DNA of 64,000 nucleotides from Pseudomonadales bacterium (GTDB lineage: Bacteria; Pseudomonadota; Gammaproteobacteria; Pseudomonadales; Azotimanducaceae), in NCBI GenBank assembly GCA_028281005.1, contig JANQKS010000043.1:18450-82449 (forward strand). Reading direction: 5' to 3'. Below the pieces are notes generated by a model. It ran no database searches and had not been told where the DNA came from. It saw only the letters and a list, made by a program, of their open reading frames with translations. Positions 7,395 through 16,278 of the stretch are shown piece after piece (the first letter of the stretch is position 1; every line of letters begins with the position of its first letter). Position numbers and translations under genes: made by a program.

Positions 7395-10136
7395 ATGACC
7401 ATGGCCGAAAATTACAGCCGGTTTTCTCCCTTCTGGCGCGCAACTAGTTTGACGTCTCGAGGTTTGTTTGCCGCACTTGTGGTCACAGTTTTAATTGGCT
7501 GCGGAAGTGGCAGCAGTTCAGGTAGTTCCTCGTCCGGTTTGGGCGACGGGCAAGATCCTGATCCCGTGGTGGTGGATTTCCCCATGGTGTATGTCAATCG
7601 GCCGTTGTTAACCGATGACGACGGCAATCTACTGACTACGGAGGTGCGGCGCGCTACCGATTTCTTCCCGGGTGCTCAATTGCATATCCGCGATAGAGCA
7701 TCTCCTAGTGCGGCTGACCGGGTGTTGACCGAAGGCGTGTTTGAAGATGCAGAAGATGGTTCACCTCCACTATATGACGTCAAAGACTTAACGGTTTCGT
7801 TTGACGGTTTGCAGCTGGCTTTTGCCATGCGTGCCCCGGAAGATCCTGACTTGGACGAAGACGAGCAGCCTACCTGGAATATATGGCTGTATGACCTGGA
7901 GACGGACCAGCTGAGCCGCGTGATTGCATCAGATATTGTGGCGCAGGCAGGTCAAGACGTGGCGCCGGCGTTTTTGCCCGATGGCCGCATTGTGTTTTCT
8001 TCAACCCGCCAGCGTTTGGCCAAGGCGGTGTTGTTGGATGAAGGTAAGCCGCAGTTTTCAGCCCTAGACGAAGACCGGGATGAAGAAGCTCTGACTTTAC
8101 ACGTCATGCAGCCCGATGGTTCTGATATTCAACAGATTACCTACAATGCCAGCTCCGACCTTGACCCCGCGGTGTTGGCGGACGGCCGTGTGGTGTATTC
8201 CCGTTGGGACAATGTAGCGGGGCGTGACCGCATTAGCCTATACCGCGCAAACCCTGACGGCACTGAACTCGAACTGTTGTATGGCGTTCACAGCCACGAC
8301 ACGGGGCCAAATGGTGAGCAAATCGAGTTTGTTGAGCCCATGGAGCTGCCCGATGGCCGTCTGTTGGTGATGATGCGCCCGCCGGGTAGTCAAAGCCGCA
8401 TGGGTGCTCTGCCGGTAGCCATCGACTTCGCCAACTACGTTGAGCACGATCAACCCACCTTTGCCAATACCGGTTTGTTGGGTGACGCACAGGAGCTGCT
8501 GCTTACCGGTGACCTGACGCTGGATGAAGACGTGCCCCCGCGCCAAGGTCGATATGCACATATTGCACCCTTGTTTGACGGCACCAGCCGGCTGGTAGTG
8601 GCGTGGAGCCAATGCCGTTTGGAAGATACGACCAGCGATCCCACCGACCCGGTGATCGTGCCGTGTACGGACGAAAACTTGGCCAATCCAAACATGATTG
8701 AAGCTGATCCCCTCTACGGCGTGTGGATGAACGACTTAGAAGAGGGTACGCAACAACCGATCGTGGTAGGTGAAGAAGGCCGCGCCATGTCAGAAGTGTT
8801 GGTGATGGAAAGCCGCGTCAACCCGCCGGTGATTCTCGACAAAACCCCCGGCATCGATTTCGATCCTGACCTGGTCAGCGAAGCGGTGGGTGTGCTGCAC
8901 ATCCGCAGCGTGTATGACTTCGACGGCACGGCAGTTGCGGACCTGGCAGCGTTGTCGGACCCGATGCTGACCACCGCACCCGATCGCCCGGCACGTTTTA
9001 TACGTTTGGTGAAGTCGGTGTCTTTTCCGGATGATGACATTGTGGACCTAGACGGTACCGCCTTCGGTCGCTCCCAGGCCCAGCTGATGCGAGAAATCAT
9101 CGGTTACGCCCCGGTAGAGCCGGATGGTTCAGTGAAAGTGAAAGTGCCTGCCAACGTGGCGTTTTGGGTAGATGTGTTGGACGCTGATGGCCGCCGCATC
9201 ACCGCTCGTCATAACAACTGGATGCAGGTTCGTCCTGGTGAAGAACTCAGTTGCAACGGCTGCCATACGCCGGACAGCGAGCTACCTCACGGGCGCCGCG
9301 ATGCAGAAGCACCCAGCGCCAACCCGGGCGCACCGGTAGACGGGTCACCTTTCCCCAATACGGATCCTGCCCTCTTTGCCAATGCGGGTGAAACCATGGC
9401 AGAGGTTATTAGCCGCATCAATGGTATTGCCAAACCCAGCGTCAATCTGGCCTTTGTTGATCTGTGGACTGATGAAGATTTGCGCGTGGTGGATGAAGCT
9501 TTCAGCTACGACTATCGCGATTTGTCGTCGACCCCGCCGGTAGAAGGTGGCTGCGTCACCAATTGGGTTTCAAACTGCCGCGTTGCCGTGCATTACCCGG
9601 ATCACATCCATCCGATCTGGTCGGTGGATCGACGGGAAATCAGCGAGGTGGATGGTTCGTTGATTAGCGATGACACCTGCACGTCCTGCCACAGCAATGT
9701 CGACGACATGGGTATGCCCATGCAGCCGGTTGCGCAGCTTGATTTGTCGGACGGCCCCAGCGCGGAAGAACCCGATCACCTAAAGAGCTACCGCGAGTTG
9801 TTGTTTAACGACAACGAGCAGGTGGTTTTGGACGGCGCTTTACAAGACCTGTTGGTCCAAGCGGTCGACGCAAACGGCAACTTGCTGTTTGAGGTCGATG
9901 AAGACGGCAATCTGGTGCTCGACGATATGGACAACCCCATACCGATACTTGTGCCGGTGATTGTCACACCTTCACTGAATGTGGCAGGTGCGCTGGCAAG
10001 TCCGCGTTTCTTTACGCTGTTTGCGCCCGGCGGTACCCATGTCGACCGTTTGAGTGAGGTGGAGTTGAAGCTGATCAGCGAGTGGATTGATGTCGGTGGC
10101 CAGTATTACAACGATCCCTTTGCTGTACCTGAATAA
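7395..10136 (+). CDS. HzsA-like lipoprotein with PD40/TolB-type repeats and two CxxCH motifs
   Basis: A 913-residue protein. The N-terminal signal ends in a lipobox (VTVLIGC) with a Ser/Gly-rich tether. Several TolB/PD40-like blades are visible (AFLPDGRIVFSSTR, AVLADGRVVYSRWD, MELPDGRLLVMMRP), suggesting a beta-propeller. The C-terminal third has CNGCH and CTSCH, compatible with two c-type haems. The arrangement recalls the domain family named after the hydrazine synthase alpha subunit, but nothing here implies hydrazine chemistry. ATG 7395 is used; ATG 7401 is an alternative. The outer-membrane genes follow directly, so they probably form one operon. Confidence 0.75.
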   Translation: MTMAENYSRFSPFWRATSLTSRGLFAALVVTVLIGCGSGSSSGSSSSGLGDGQDPDPVVVDFPMVYVNRPLLTDDDGNLLTTEVRRATDFFPGAQLHIRDRASPSAADRVLTEGVFEDAEDGSPPLYDVKDLTVSFDGLQLAFAMRAPEDPDLDEDEQPTWNIWLYDLETDQLSRVIASDIVAQAGQDVAPAFLPDGRIVFSSTRQRLAKAVLLDEGKPQFSALDEDRDEEALTLHVMQPDGSDIQQITYNASSDLDPAVLADGRVVYSRWDNVAGRDRISLYRANPDGTELELLYGVHSHDTGPNGEQIEFVEPMELPDGRLLVMMRPPGSQSRMGALPVAIDFANYVEHDQPTFANTGLLGDAQELLLTGDLTLDEDVPPRQGRYAHIAPLFDGTSRLVVAWSQCRLEDTTSDPTDPVIVPCTDENLANPNMIEADPLYGVWMNDLEEGTQQPIVVGEEGRAMSEVLVMESRVNPPVILDKTPGIDFDPDLVSEAVGVLHIRSVYDFDGTAVADLAALSDPMLTTAPDRPARFIRLVKSVSFPDDDIVDLDGTAFGRSQAQLMREIIGYAPVEPDGSVKVKVPANVAFWVDVLDADGRRITARHNNWMQVRPGEELSCNGCHTPDSELPHGRRDAEAPSANPGAPVDGSPFPNTDPALFANAGETMAEVISRINGIAKPSVNLAFVDLWTDEDLRVVDEAFSYDYRDLSSTPPVEGGCVTNWVSNCRVAVHYPDHIHPIWSVDRREISEVDGSLISDDTCTSCHSNVDDMGMPMQPVAQLDLSDGPSAEEPDHLKSYRELLFNDNEQVVLDGALQDLLVQAVDANGNLLFEVDEDGNLVLDDMDNPIPILVPVIVTPSLNVAGALASPRFFTLFAPGGTHVDRLSEVELKLISEWIDVGGQYYNDPFAVPE

Positions 10137-10171
10137 GTGACTAGCCCGCCGCAAAAAGGAAGTTCGGCCCT

Positions 10172-10954
10172 ATGAACAAATTGCACAAACATCATTTTCA
10201 CATCGGCTGGTTTGCGCTGCTGCTGTTCTCGGCGGTTCTATCGCCAGTGGCTCACGGTTGGTCGTTGTTCGAAAAGTATCAGCCCCAGGTTGTGGTGTCA
10301 GACCCCTACCTGGAATTACATACCGGCCCCGGCCGTGGGTACCCGGTGTTTTATGTTGCCGGCCAAGGTGATCGTGTGACCCTGCTCAAGCGACGTACAG
10401 ACTGGTTCAAAGTGGCGGTCAACCACCCACGGCAGAAAGAAGGCTGGGTGCATCGCGAAGCCCTGTCCCACACGTTGGATCTGGACGGCAGCGTGGTCGA
10501 CATGGGTGCCTTGGGTGTAGATGATTTCAGCGGTCGTCGCTGGGAGATGGGTTTTGCCGGCGGTGACTTTAACGGTGCCAGTGCGTTGTCCGGATATCTG
10601 GGTTATGCCATGACACCGAACATCACGCTTCAGCTTGAAGGTGGGCAAATCCTCGGTGATTACTCCGATGGTGTGATCGTGTCCGCAAATATCCTCATGT
10701 TCCCGTTTCCAAAGTGGCGTCTGTCACCTTATTTCACCATTGGCAGCGGCATAATCACCACCAAGCCACATTCCACCGTGGTTGTGGCCGAAGACCGTGA
10801 AGATGAAATAGCTAATGCGGGGGTAGGGGCCAACCTCTACCTCAGTGATCGCTTCATGCTACGCATGGAATACAAGCGCCTAACGGCGCTGACAAGTCGG
10901 GATGACAACGAAGAGATAGATCAATGGAAAGCAGGTTTCAGCGTATTTTTCTAA
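10172..10954 (+). CDS. SH3-domain plus outer-membrane beta-barrel protein
   Basis: A 260-residue protein with a signal peptide ending near SPVAHG. Residues of about 40-100 form a bacterial SH3-like segment (YLELHTGPGRGYPVFYVAGQ, WFKVA, EGWVHREAL). The rest is beta-rich with alternating hydrophobics and ends in aromatic residues (WKAGFSVFF), which is typical of an outer-membrane barrel. AAGGA lies about 12 bp upstream of the ATG. It overlaps the following gene by 31 bp in another frame, so translation is probably coupled. The SH3 part may contact peptidoglycan, which is an inference. Confidence 0.75.
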   Translation: MNKLHKHHFHIGWFALLLFSAVLSPVAHGWSLFEKYQPQVVVSDPYLELHTGPGRGYPVFYVAGQGDRVTLLKRRTDWFKVAVNHPRQKEGWVHREALSHTLDLDGSVVDMGALGVDDFSGRRWEMGFAGGDFNGASALSGYLGYAMTPNITLQLEGGQILGDYSDGVIVSANILMFPFPKWRLSPYFTIGSGIITTKPHSTVVVAEDREDEIANAGVGANLYLSDRFMLRMEYKRLTALTSRDDNEEIDQWKAGFSVFF

Positions 10955-11583
10955 GCATCATCACCACTGGGCTGTTGCTCACCGTGGTGCCTTCCAGTTG
11001 GGCGGAACAAGCGGAACAGCTTGAGCTGGAACCGCTCTTGGTGCGTGAACCCGAGCGTCGACCGGTAGAGGTGGACGATCTGGACAGCGAAGACTTTGAG
11101 GTGGGTGTGTTTACCGGGATCATGAATGTTGAAGATTTCGGTTCCGACACGGTAACGGGTATACGCGCGGCCTACCATGTATCGGAAGACTTTTTTGTTG
11201 AAGCGGTGTACGGCAAAACCACTTTGGGCGAAACCAGCTTCGAGCGCTTAAGCGGTGGTTTACCGCTGCTCACCGATGAAGAACGGGATATGAGCTACTA
11301 CAACGTCTCTGTGGGTTGGAACCTGTTCCCGGGTGAGTCATTTATTGGCGGGCGCTGGGCATTTAAAGGTGGCTTATACCTGATTGCCGGTGCCGGCAGC
11401 ACAGAATTTGGCGGTGACGATCGTTTCACCATAAACGCGGGTGTGGGTTATCGCCTCATCGCCACCGACTGGCTGGCGTTCCACGTTGACGTGCGTGATC
11501 ACTACTTCGAGTCGGATCTACTCGGCACCATGGAAGGTAAACATAACATTGAGTTCAGCGGCGGCCTGACGGTGTTTTTCTAG
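10924..11583 (+). CDS. Outer-membrane beta-barrel domain protein
   Basis: A 219-residue protein with a signal peptide (LSIITTGLLLTVVPSSWA) and a predicted small barrel. Alternating strands end in a C-terminal aromatic pair (FSGGLTVFF), as recognised by the BAM machinery. It resembles the outer-membrane beta-barrel family found beside SH3-barrel proteins. The start lies inside the previous gene, and the ATG is the only sensible one before the signal sequence. It is followed 12 bp later by the DUF4266 gene. Function is unknown. Confidence 0.75.
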   Translation: MESRFQRIFLSIITTGLLLTVVPSSWAEQAEQLELEPLLVREPERRPVEVDDLDSEDFEVGVFTGIMNVEDFGSDTVTGIRAAYHVSEDFFVEAVYGKTTLGETSFERLSGGLPLLTDEERDMSYYNVSVGWNLFPGESFIGGRWAFKGGLYLIAGAGSTEFGGDDRFTINAGVGYRLIATDWLAFHVDVRDHYFESDLLGTMEGKHNIEFSGGLTVFF

Positions 11584-11595
11584 GAGACAAAAGCG

Positions 11596-11859
11596 GTGCT
11601 AGACGTAATGCGAAAGATGCTTAAAACCTTGTGTGTGATGGTGCCTGTGGTGTTGTTCGGCAGTGGCTGTAGCACCTTCGGTGACGGGCTTGAAATTAAG
11701 CCCTGGGTCAGCCCCTTTGAGCGCAACAATTTGGCCGATCCGATCATGAGTTTCAGCCGCGACCCGATCGCGGCGTCTTACCTACACCATGTTTACCAGG
11801 CCCGTGAAGGCGCCCGCGGTGCCGAAGGCGGTTCCGGTGGGGGCTGCGGTTGTAACTAG
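11596..11859 (+). CDS. DUF4266 small lipoprotein
   Basis: An 87-residue protein starting at GTG 11596, with GGAGA about 8 bp upstream. It has a lipobox (VVLFGSGC) and the DUF4266 body (VSPFERNNLADPIMSFSRDP), and ends in a Gly/Cys tail (GGGCGCN). DUF4266 genes usually sit beside DUF3570 genes, and the next gene is one. In other genomes this pair often has an ApbE-type flavin transferase next to it; none is seen here. Its role is unknown. Confidence 0.85.
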   Translation: MLDVMRKMLKTLCVMVPVVLFGSGCSTFGDGLEIKPWVSPFERNNLADPIMSFSRDPIAASYLHHVYQAREGARGAEGGSGGGCGCN

Positions 11860-11903
11860 TCCAGCAGCGCGGAGCGGCCACTGGGATAACGCTGGAATCA
11901 AGG

Positions 11904-13067
11904 ATGAGTAGTTTGGCAGTGTTGGAGAAAAATCTGATCAAGTTTTGGGTCTGTGCGTTGTTCTGTTTGTGCGCCAGCGGCGCGGTTGCGGCTGTGCTGC
12001 CTGAAGACCGCTCGGACATCATGTACCACGGCTATGAAGGTGGCGGTTTGGAAGTCACCGGGCCGTCGGTGTTGGTGCGCAAAGGCTACAAAGACAAAGT
12101 ATCGGTGTGGGCCAATTACTACGTTGATATGATTACCAGCGCTTCCATCGACGTGGTTTCGCGTGCCAGCGAATACACAGAAGAGCGCAAAGAAAAGAGC
12201 GTTGGTTTTGACTACTTACACGGCAAAACCTTCATGGGTTTTTCCTACACCAATTCCGAAGAGTCGGACTATTCGGCCAACTCGTTTCGTTTCGGCATCA
12301 GCCAGGACTTTTTTGGTGACCTGACCACACTCGGAATAAGTTATGCCGTGGGTTCGGACACCGTGCGCCGTAATGGGGATGACAACTTTGAAGAAGACGC
12401 GGATCGCCAAATTTACCGTGTCGACTGGTCCCAGGTCGTCACCAAAAACTTAATCCTGGGGTTTAATTACGAAGGTGTGACCGACGAAGGTTTCCTTAAC
12501 AACCCCTACCGTTCGGTGCGCTTTTTAGATCCGAACGAAGCCCTTGGTTATGGCTACGAACCGGAAATCTACCCGCGCACACGCACAAGTTCCGCCCAAG
12601 CGGTACGCGCGATGTACTTCTTGCCTTATAGGGCGGCGTTGAAACTTGAATACCGCAACTACTCCGACACGTGGGGGATTGATGCGTTTAACGCGGAAGT
12701 GGGGTACGTACATCCGATCGATGAAACCGGCATCACCGTAGAATTGAAATACCGCTATTACGATCAGACCGCGGCAGATTTCTACAACGACCTATTCCCG
12801 CGCTCCAATGCGCAGAACTTCATGGCGCGCGACAAAGAGATGTCGTCTTTTCAGACCCATACATTGGGTGCCGGTGTCACCTACGAGTTTGAGACCAATT
12901 GGTTACCCGGGTTTAAGCGTGGCTCGCTGAACTTGTTTATGGATTACATCAAGTTTGAGTACGACGATTTCCGCAATGTGCTGGCGACCGGCCAGGCGCC
13001 GGGTCAGGAACCGCTGTATTCGTTCGACGCTTGGGTCACTCGATTTTTTGTGTCTTTCTACTATTAA
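11904..13067 (+). CDS. DUF3570 outer-membrane protein
   Basis: A 387-residue protein with a signal peptide (CALFCLCASGAVAA) followed by the DUF3570 start (YHGYEGGGLEVTGPSVLVRK, YYVDMITSASIDVVSRAS). The rest is beta-rich and ends in a C-terminal aromatic stretch (TRFFVSFYY), typical of outer-membrane barrels. It is the last gene of the rightward run from 7395. The ribosome-binding site is weak, so the start could be a few codons further in. It is convergent with the DUF4124 gene, 28 bp away. Transport or a structural role is possible but not shown. Confidence 0.85.
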   Translation: MSSLAVLEKNLIKFWVCALFCLCASGAVAAVLPEDRSDIMYHGYEGGGLEVTGPSVLVRKGYKDKVSVWANYYVDMITSASIDVVSRASEYTEERKEKSVGFDYLHGKTFMGFSYTNSEESDYSANSFRFGISQDFFGDLTTLGISYAVGSDTVRRNGDDNFEEDADRQIYRVDWSQVVTKNLILGFNYEGVTDEGFLNNPYRSVRFLDPNEALGYGYEPEIYPRTRTSSAQAVRAMYFLPYRAALKLEYRNYSDTWGIDAFNAEVGYVHPIDETGITVELKYRYYDQTAADFYNDLFPRSNAQNFMARDKEMSSFQTHTLGAGVTYEFETNWLPGFKRGSLNLFMDYIKFEYDDFRNVLATGQAPGQEPLYSFDAWVTRFFVSFYY

Positions 13068-13095
13068 CAGTCAGCCCGTATCAGCAGTTAGCCTG

Positions 13096-13563
13096 CTATT
13101 CCTCACACCAGAAGTCGACGCGTTGTTGACGTCTTTCCAACAGGTCCCGGGGTGTGCGGTGATGTTCACCAGCCACCATCTCTAAATCGGCGTGGGCGAT
13201 GGCGCAGCGCTGGCGGCGTAGCCACAGGGACTGCATTTCGGACTGTTTTTTTGCATGGACCTCAGCTGGGCTCGGGCGCCTGGCGACTTCGCGTTCGGCC
13301 AGCATACGTTCGGCGTTGCGCTCTGCTTCTTGTAACAACTCGCGTCGACGCACCTCGCCGGTGTCGGCCGGATTTGCAATGTGTTGTTGCAGGGTGATTT
13401 TTTCAGCGGTGTACTGCTCGGGTGCGGTGTCACTGAAGCGAACCTTACCGTCGGGGCCGGTCCAGCGATACACCTCGGCGCTCCAAGCGGGTAGGGCGGC
13501 AAGCAATGGCAGGATCAGGCCCGCCAACCGCCTTGCCGTGATAGTTCTGACACGTTGCCACAT
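13096..13563 (-). CDS. DUF4124 domain protein
   Basis: A 155-residue exported protein. Its signal peptide (LAGLILPLLAALPAWSA) runs into the DUF4124 motif EVYRWTGPDGKVRFSDTAP, followed by a charged, probably helical region with many Glu and Arg residues (about 75-125). DUF4124 proteins are common in the periplasm of Gammaproteobacteria and have no assigned function. It is divergent from nqrA with 180 bp between, so it shares the intergenic region that holds the nqr promoter. Confidence 0.8.
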   Translation of the reverse strand: MWQRVRTITARRLAGLILPLLAALPAWSAEVYRWTGPDGKVRFSDTAPEQYTAEKITLQQHIANPADTGEVRRRELLQEAERNAERMLAEREVARRPSPAEVHAKKQSEMQSLWLRRQRCAIAHADLEMVAGEHHRTPRDLLERRQQRVDFWCEE

Positions 13564-13644
13564 GGGTTCACCATAACCGGATGCGCAGACACTGACCAGG
13601 CGCGATTTTTAGGGTCTCTAACGGCCCAAAAATCTATTCCTGTC

Positions 13645-13673
13645 TGGCATTGGACGGGGCATGTCATTATAAT
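13645..13673 (+). promoter_or_regulatory. Likely sigma-70 promoter of the nqr operon
   Basis: A perfect -10 hexamer TATAAT lies at 13668-13673, about 70 bp before nqrA. The -35 at 17-bp spacing is weak (TGGCAT, 13645-13650). Downstream, in the presumed leader, GTTCTATCAGAAC at 13698-13710 is a small palindrome that could be an operator. Only the -10 is strong evidence. Confidence 0.45.
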
Positions 13674-13743
13674 TCGCGCGGCCTCGCGCAGGGCTCTGTT
13701 CTATCAGAACCCCGCCGGTCTAGCCCACATGAAATGAGTACGC

Positions 13744-15087
13744 ATGATTAAAATTAGGAAAGGATTAGATTTGCCGATTGCGGGCAAGCCTGATCAGTCG
13801 ATTGGTGAGGCACGTACCGTCCGCAGTGTTGCAATTTTGGGTGATGATTACCCCGGCATGAAACCCACCATGGCGGTAGCGGAGGGTGATGCCGTTGCCA
13901 AAGGCCAGCTGCTGTTCTCCTGTAAAAAAACCCCGGGTGTGGTGTACACCTCACCTGTGGCGGGTACCGTCGCCGCGGTAAATCGCGGGGCTAAGAGGGC
14001 TTTGCGCAGCGTCGTCATTGATGTCGCCGAGGGTGAAGAGCTGCAGTTTACCGCTCACGGCCCGGACGCCCTCGGTGGCTTGTCGCGCGAGGCGGTGGTG
14101 GAACAGCTGCTTAACAGTGGCGCCTGGACCGGGATTCGCACCCGGCCCTTTTCCCGCGTCCCAGACCCAACCACCGCACCGCATTCCATCTTTGTCACCG
14201 CCATGGATTCAAGCCCTCTGGCGGCTGATGCCAGCGTCATCATTCCCGAATATGCCAATGAGTTTTCCGCCGGTTTGGACGTTCTCACCAAGCTCACGGA
14301 TGGTCCGGTCCATGTATGTCACGAACAAGGCAAGTTTTTGCCTACCGGCAATGCGGACAACATCACCACCCATGAATTTACCGGGCCCCACCCGGCGGGT
14401 TTGGCGGGTACACACATCCACTTTATTGACCCCGTCAGCCCAAGCAAAACGGTGTGGTACGTAAACTATCAGGATGTGATCGCCATCGGTCACTTGTTCC
14501 TAACCGGTTCGATTTTTGCCGAACGCGTGGTGGCGTTGGCGGGTCCCGGAGCGGTGCAGCCCCGCCTGGTGAAAACAGTAGTGGGGGCAAACCTGGACGA
14601 GCTGACGGCCGGTGAGTTGCAAGAAGCGCCACAGCGTGTGATTTCAGGCTCGGTATTGGCTGGACACACCGCTGAAGGTGCTTTGGCCTACCTCGGGCGT
14701 TACCACTTGCAGGTATCTGTCTTGCCGGAAGACAGTGAACGCCGCTTGTTCGGCTATTTGTCCCCGGGTTCAGATCGGCACTCTGTTTTCCCAGCGTTTC
14801 TGTCGAAATGGCTCGGTGAAAAGAACGTGTCCTTTAGCACCACCACCAACGGCAGCACGCGTGCGATGGTGCCTATCGGCACCTATGACGCCGTGATGCC
14901 GATGGACATTCTAGCCACTCAACTGCTACGCAGCCTGTTGGTGGGAGACTTAGAGACGGCGGTCAACTTGGGATGTCTGGAGCTAGACGAAGAAGACATC
15001 GCGCTATGCACGTACGCCTGCCCAGGCAAATATGAGTATGGTCCGGTATTGCGTAATGTCCTTTCACAGATCGAGAAGGAGGGTTAG
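13744..15087 (+). CDS. nqrA: Na+-translocating NADH:quinone reductase subunit A
   Basis: NqrA is the peripheral, cofactor-free subunit of the inner-membrane Na+-NQR complex, which oxidises NADH, reduces ubiquinone and exports Na+. The 447-residue length and the N-terminus (MIKIRKGLDLPIAGKPDQ) match the family. Other conserved stretches are PKGMK-like GDDYPGMKPTMAVAEGD and the C-terminal LEEDIALCTYACPGKYEYGP. It is the first gene of six in the order A-B-C-D-E-F. A GTG-initiated nqrB follows after 3 bp. Confidence 0.97.
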   Translation: MIKIRKGLDLPIAGKPDQSIGEARTVRSVAILGDDYPGMKPTMAVAEGDAVAKGQLLFSCKKTPGVVYTSPVAGTVAAVNRGAKRALRSVVIDVAEGEELQFTAHGPDALGGLSREAVVEQLLNSGAWTGIRTRPFSRVPDPTTAPHSIFVTAMDSSPLAADASVIIPEYANEFSAGLDVLTKLTDGPVHVCHEQGKFLPTGNADNITTHEFTGPHPAGLAGTHIHFIDPVSPSKTVWYVNYQDVIAIGHLFLTGSIFAERVVALAGPGAVQPRLVKTVVGANLDELTAGELQEAPQRVISGSVLAGHTAEGALAYLGRYHLQVSVLPEDSERRLFGYLSPGSDRHSVFPAFLSKWLGEKNVSFSTTTNGSTRAMVPIGTYDAVMPMDILATQLLRSLLVGDLETAVNLGCLELDEEDIALCTYACPGKYEYGPVLRNVLSQIEKEG

Positions 15088-15090
15088 GTC

Positions 15091-16278
15091 GTGAAATTCT
15101 TAAGAACTTTCATGGACAACATCGCTCCGCACTTTGAAAAAGACGGCAAATTTGCCGCTCTATTTCCTGCTTACGAGGCCATAGACACGGCGTTGTACAC
15201 GCCCGGCCATGTCACCCGCGGTGCGTCCCACGTGCGTGACGGGTTGGACTTAAAGCGCATCATGATGACGGTGTGGTTGTGTGCGTGGATACCTGCATTG
15301 GTGGGCAGTTACTTTGTCGGTTTACAAGCCAACGAAGCCATGCAAGCGGCAGGCATTACTGCCATCGAAGGTTGGCGCGGCTGGTTTTTGAACCCGCTGC
15401 TCAGCTTTGACCCGAACAGCGTGGTCGATTGTTTGATCCACGGCTTAGGTTATTTCATCCCGCTTTATATTGCCGTGTTTGCCGGCGGTATTTTATTTGA
15501 AATCTGGTTTGCATCGGTGCGCGGGCACGAGGTGAACGAAGGTTTTTTTGTCACCTCCATACTGTTCACGCTGACGTTGCCCGCTGGCATCCCGCTGTGG
15601 ATGGCGGTCGTTGGCATTGTCTTTGGTGTGGTCATCGGCAAGGAAGTGTTTGGCGGGACCGGTAAAAACTTCCTCAACCCGGCACTCACCGGCCGCGCGT
15701 TTTTGTATTTTGCATACCCGGCCGCCATGTCCGGGGATGCCGTCTGGATTGCGGTAGATGGTGTTACGCAGGCGACCCCGCTGGGGAACGCAGCGCTTGG
15801 TTTGGACTATGGCGTGGACATGATGTCAGCGTTTATCGGATATATGCCGGGCACCATCGGCGGCGAGTCGATCCTTGCCATCGGCATTGCTGCGGTCATT
15901 TTGATCGCCACCCGTATTGCATCCTGGCGAGTCATGCTGGGCTGTGTGATCGGTTTGGTGGTTACTGTTGGCCTGTTCAATATGATTGATTCTACCAATC
16001 CGATGTTCGCCATGAGCCCACTGTGGCACATCATGTTAGGCGGTTTCGCCTTCGGTGCGGTGTTTATGGCCACCGATCCGGTGTCTGCCGCCCACACGGA
16101 TACCGGCCGGCTGATTTACGGAATATTGATTGGTTGTATGTGTGCGCTGATCAGGGTGGTTAATCCGGCATTCCCCGAAGGGATGATGTTGGCGATCCTG
16201 TTCGGCAATCTGTTTGCCCCGCTCATAGATAACGTGGTGGTGCAATCTAATATCAAACGGAGGCTTGCCCGTGGCTAG
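15091..16278 (+). CDS. nqrB: Na+-NQR subunit B
   Basis: NqrB is the large membrane subunit that carries a covalently bound FMN and riboflavin, and forms the main Na+ path. The protein has 395 residues and starts at GTG with AAGGAGG 9 bp upstream. Several membrane helices are evident. The flavinylation site is probably Thr229 in DGVTQAT (residues 223-229). The family pattern for ApbE modification is D-x-x-S/T-G/S-A-T, so the Gln before Ala is a departure. The 3' end overlaps nqrC by 8 bp. Confidence 0.97.
   Translation: MKFLRTFMDNIAPHFEKDGKFAALFPAYEAIDTALYTPGHVTRGASHVRDGLDLKRIMMTVWLCAWIPALVGSYFVGLQANEAMQAAGITAIEGWRGWFLNPLLSFDPNSVVDCLIHGLGYFIPLYIAVFAGGILFEIWFASVRGHEVNEGFFVTSILFTLTLPAGIPLWMAVVGIVFGVVIGKEVFGGTGKNFLNPALTGRAFLYFAYPAAMSGDAVWIAVDGVTQATPLGNAALGLDYGVDMMSAFIGYMPGTIGGESILAIGIAAVILIATRIASWRVMLGCVIGLVVTVGLFNMIDSTNPMFAMSPLWHIMLGGFAFGAVFMATDPVSAAHTDTGRLIYGILIGCMCALIRVVNPAFPEGMMLAILFGNLFAPLIDNVVVQSNIKRRLARG

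Noticed and set aside
7141..7443. A 100-residue leftward ORF in the divergent gap
   Set aside because: It overlaps the start of the 7395 gene on the other strand, shows no domain and lacks a ribosome-binding site.
7395..10136. Hydrazine synthase and anammox chemistry
   Set aside because: Only the alpha-subunit-like domain is present; no beta or gamma subunits or other anammox genes occur.
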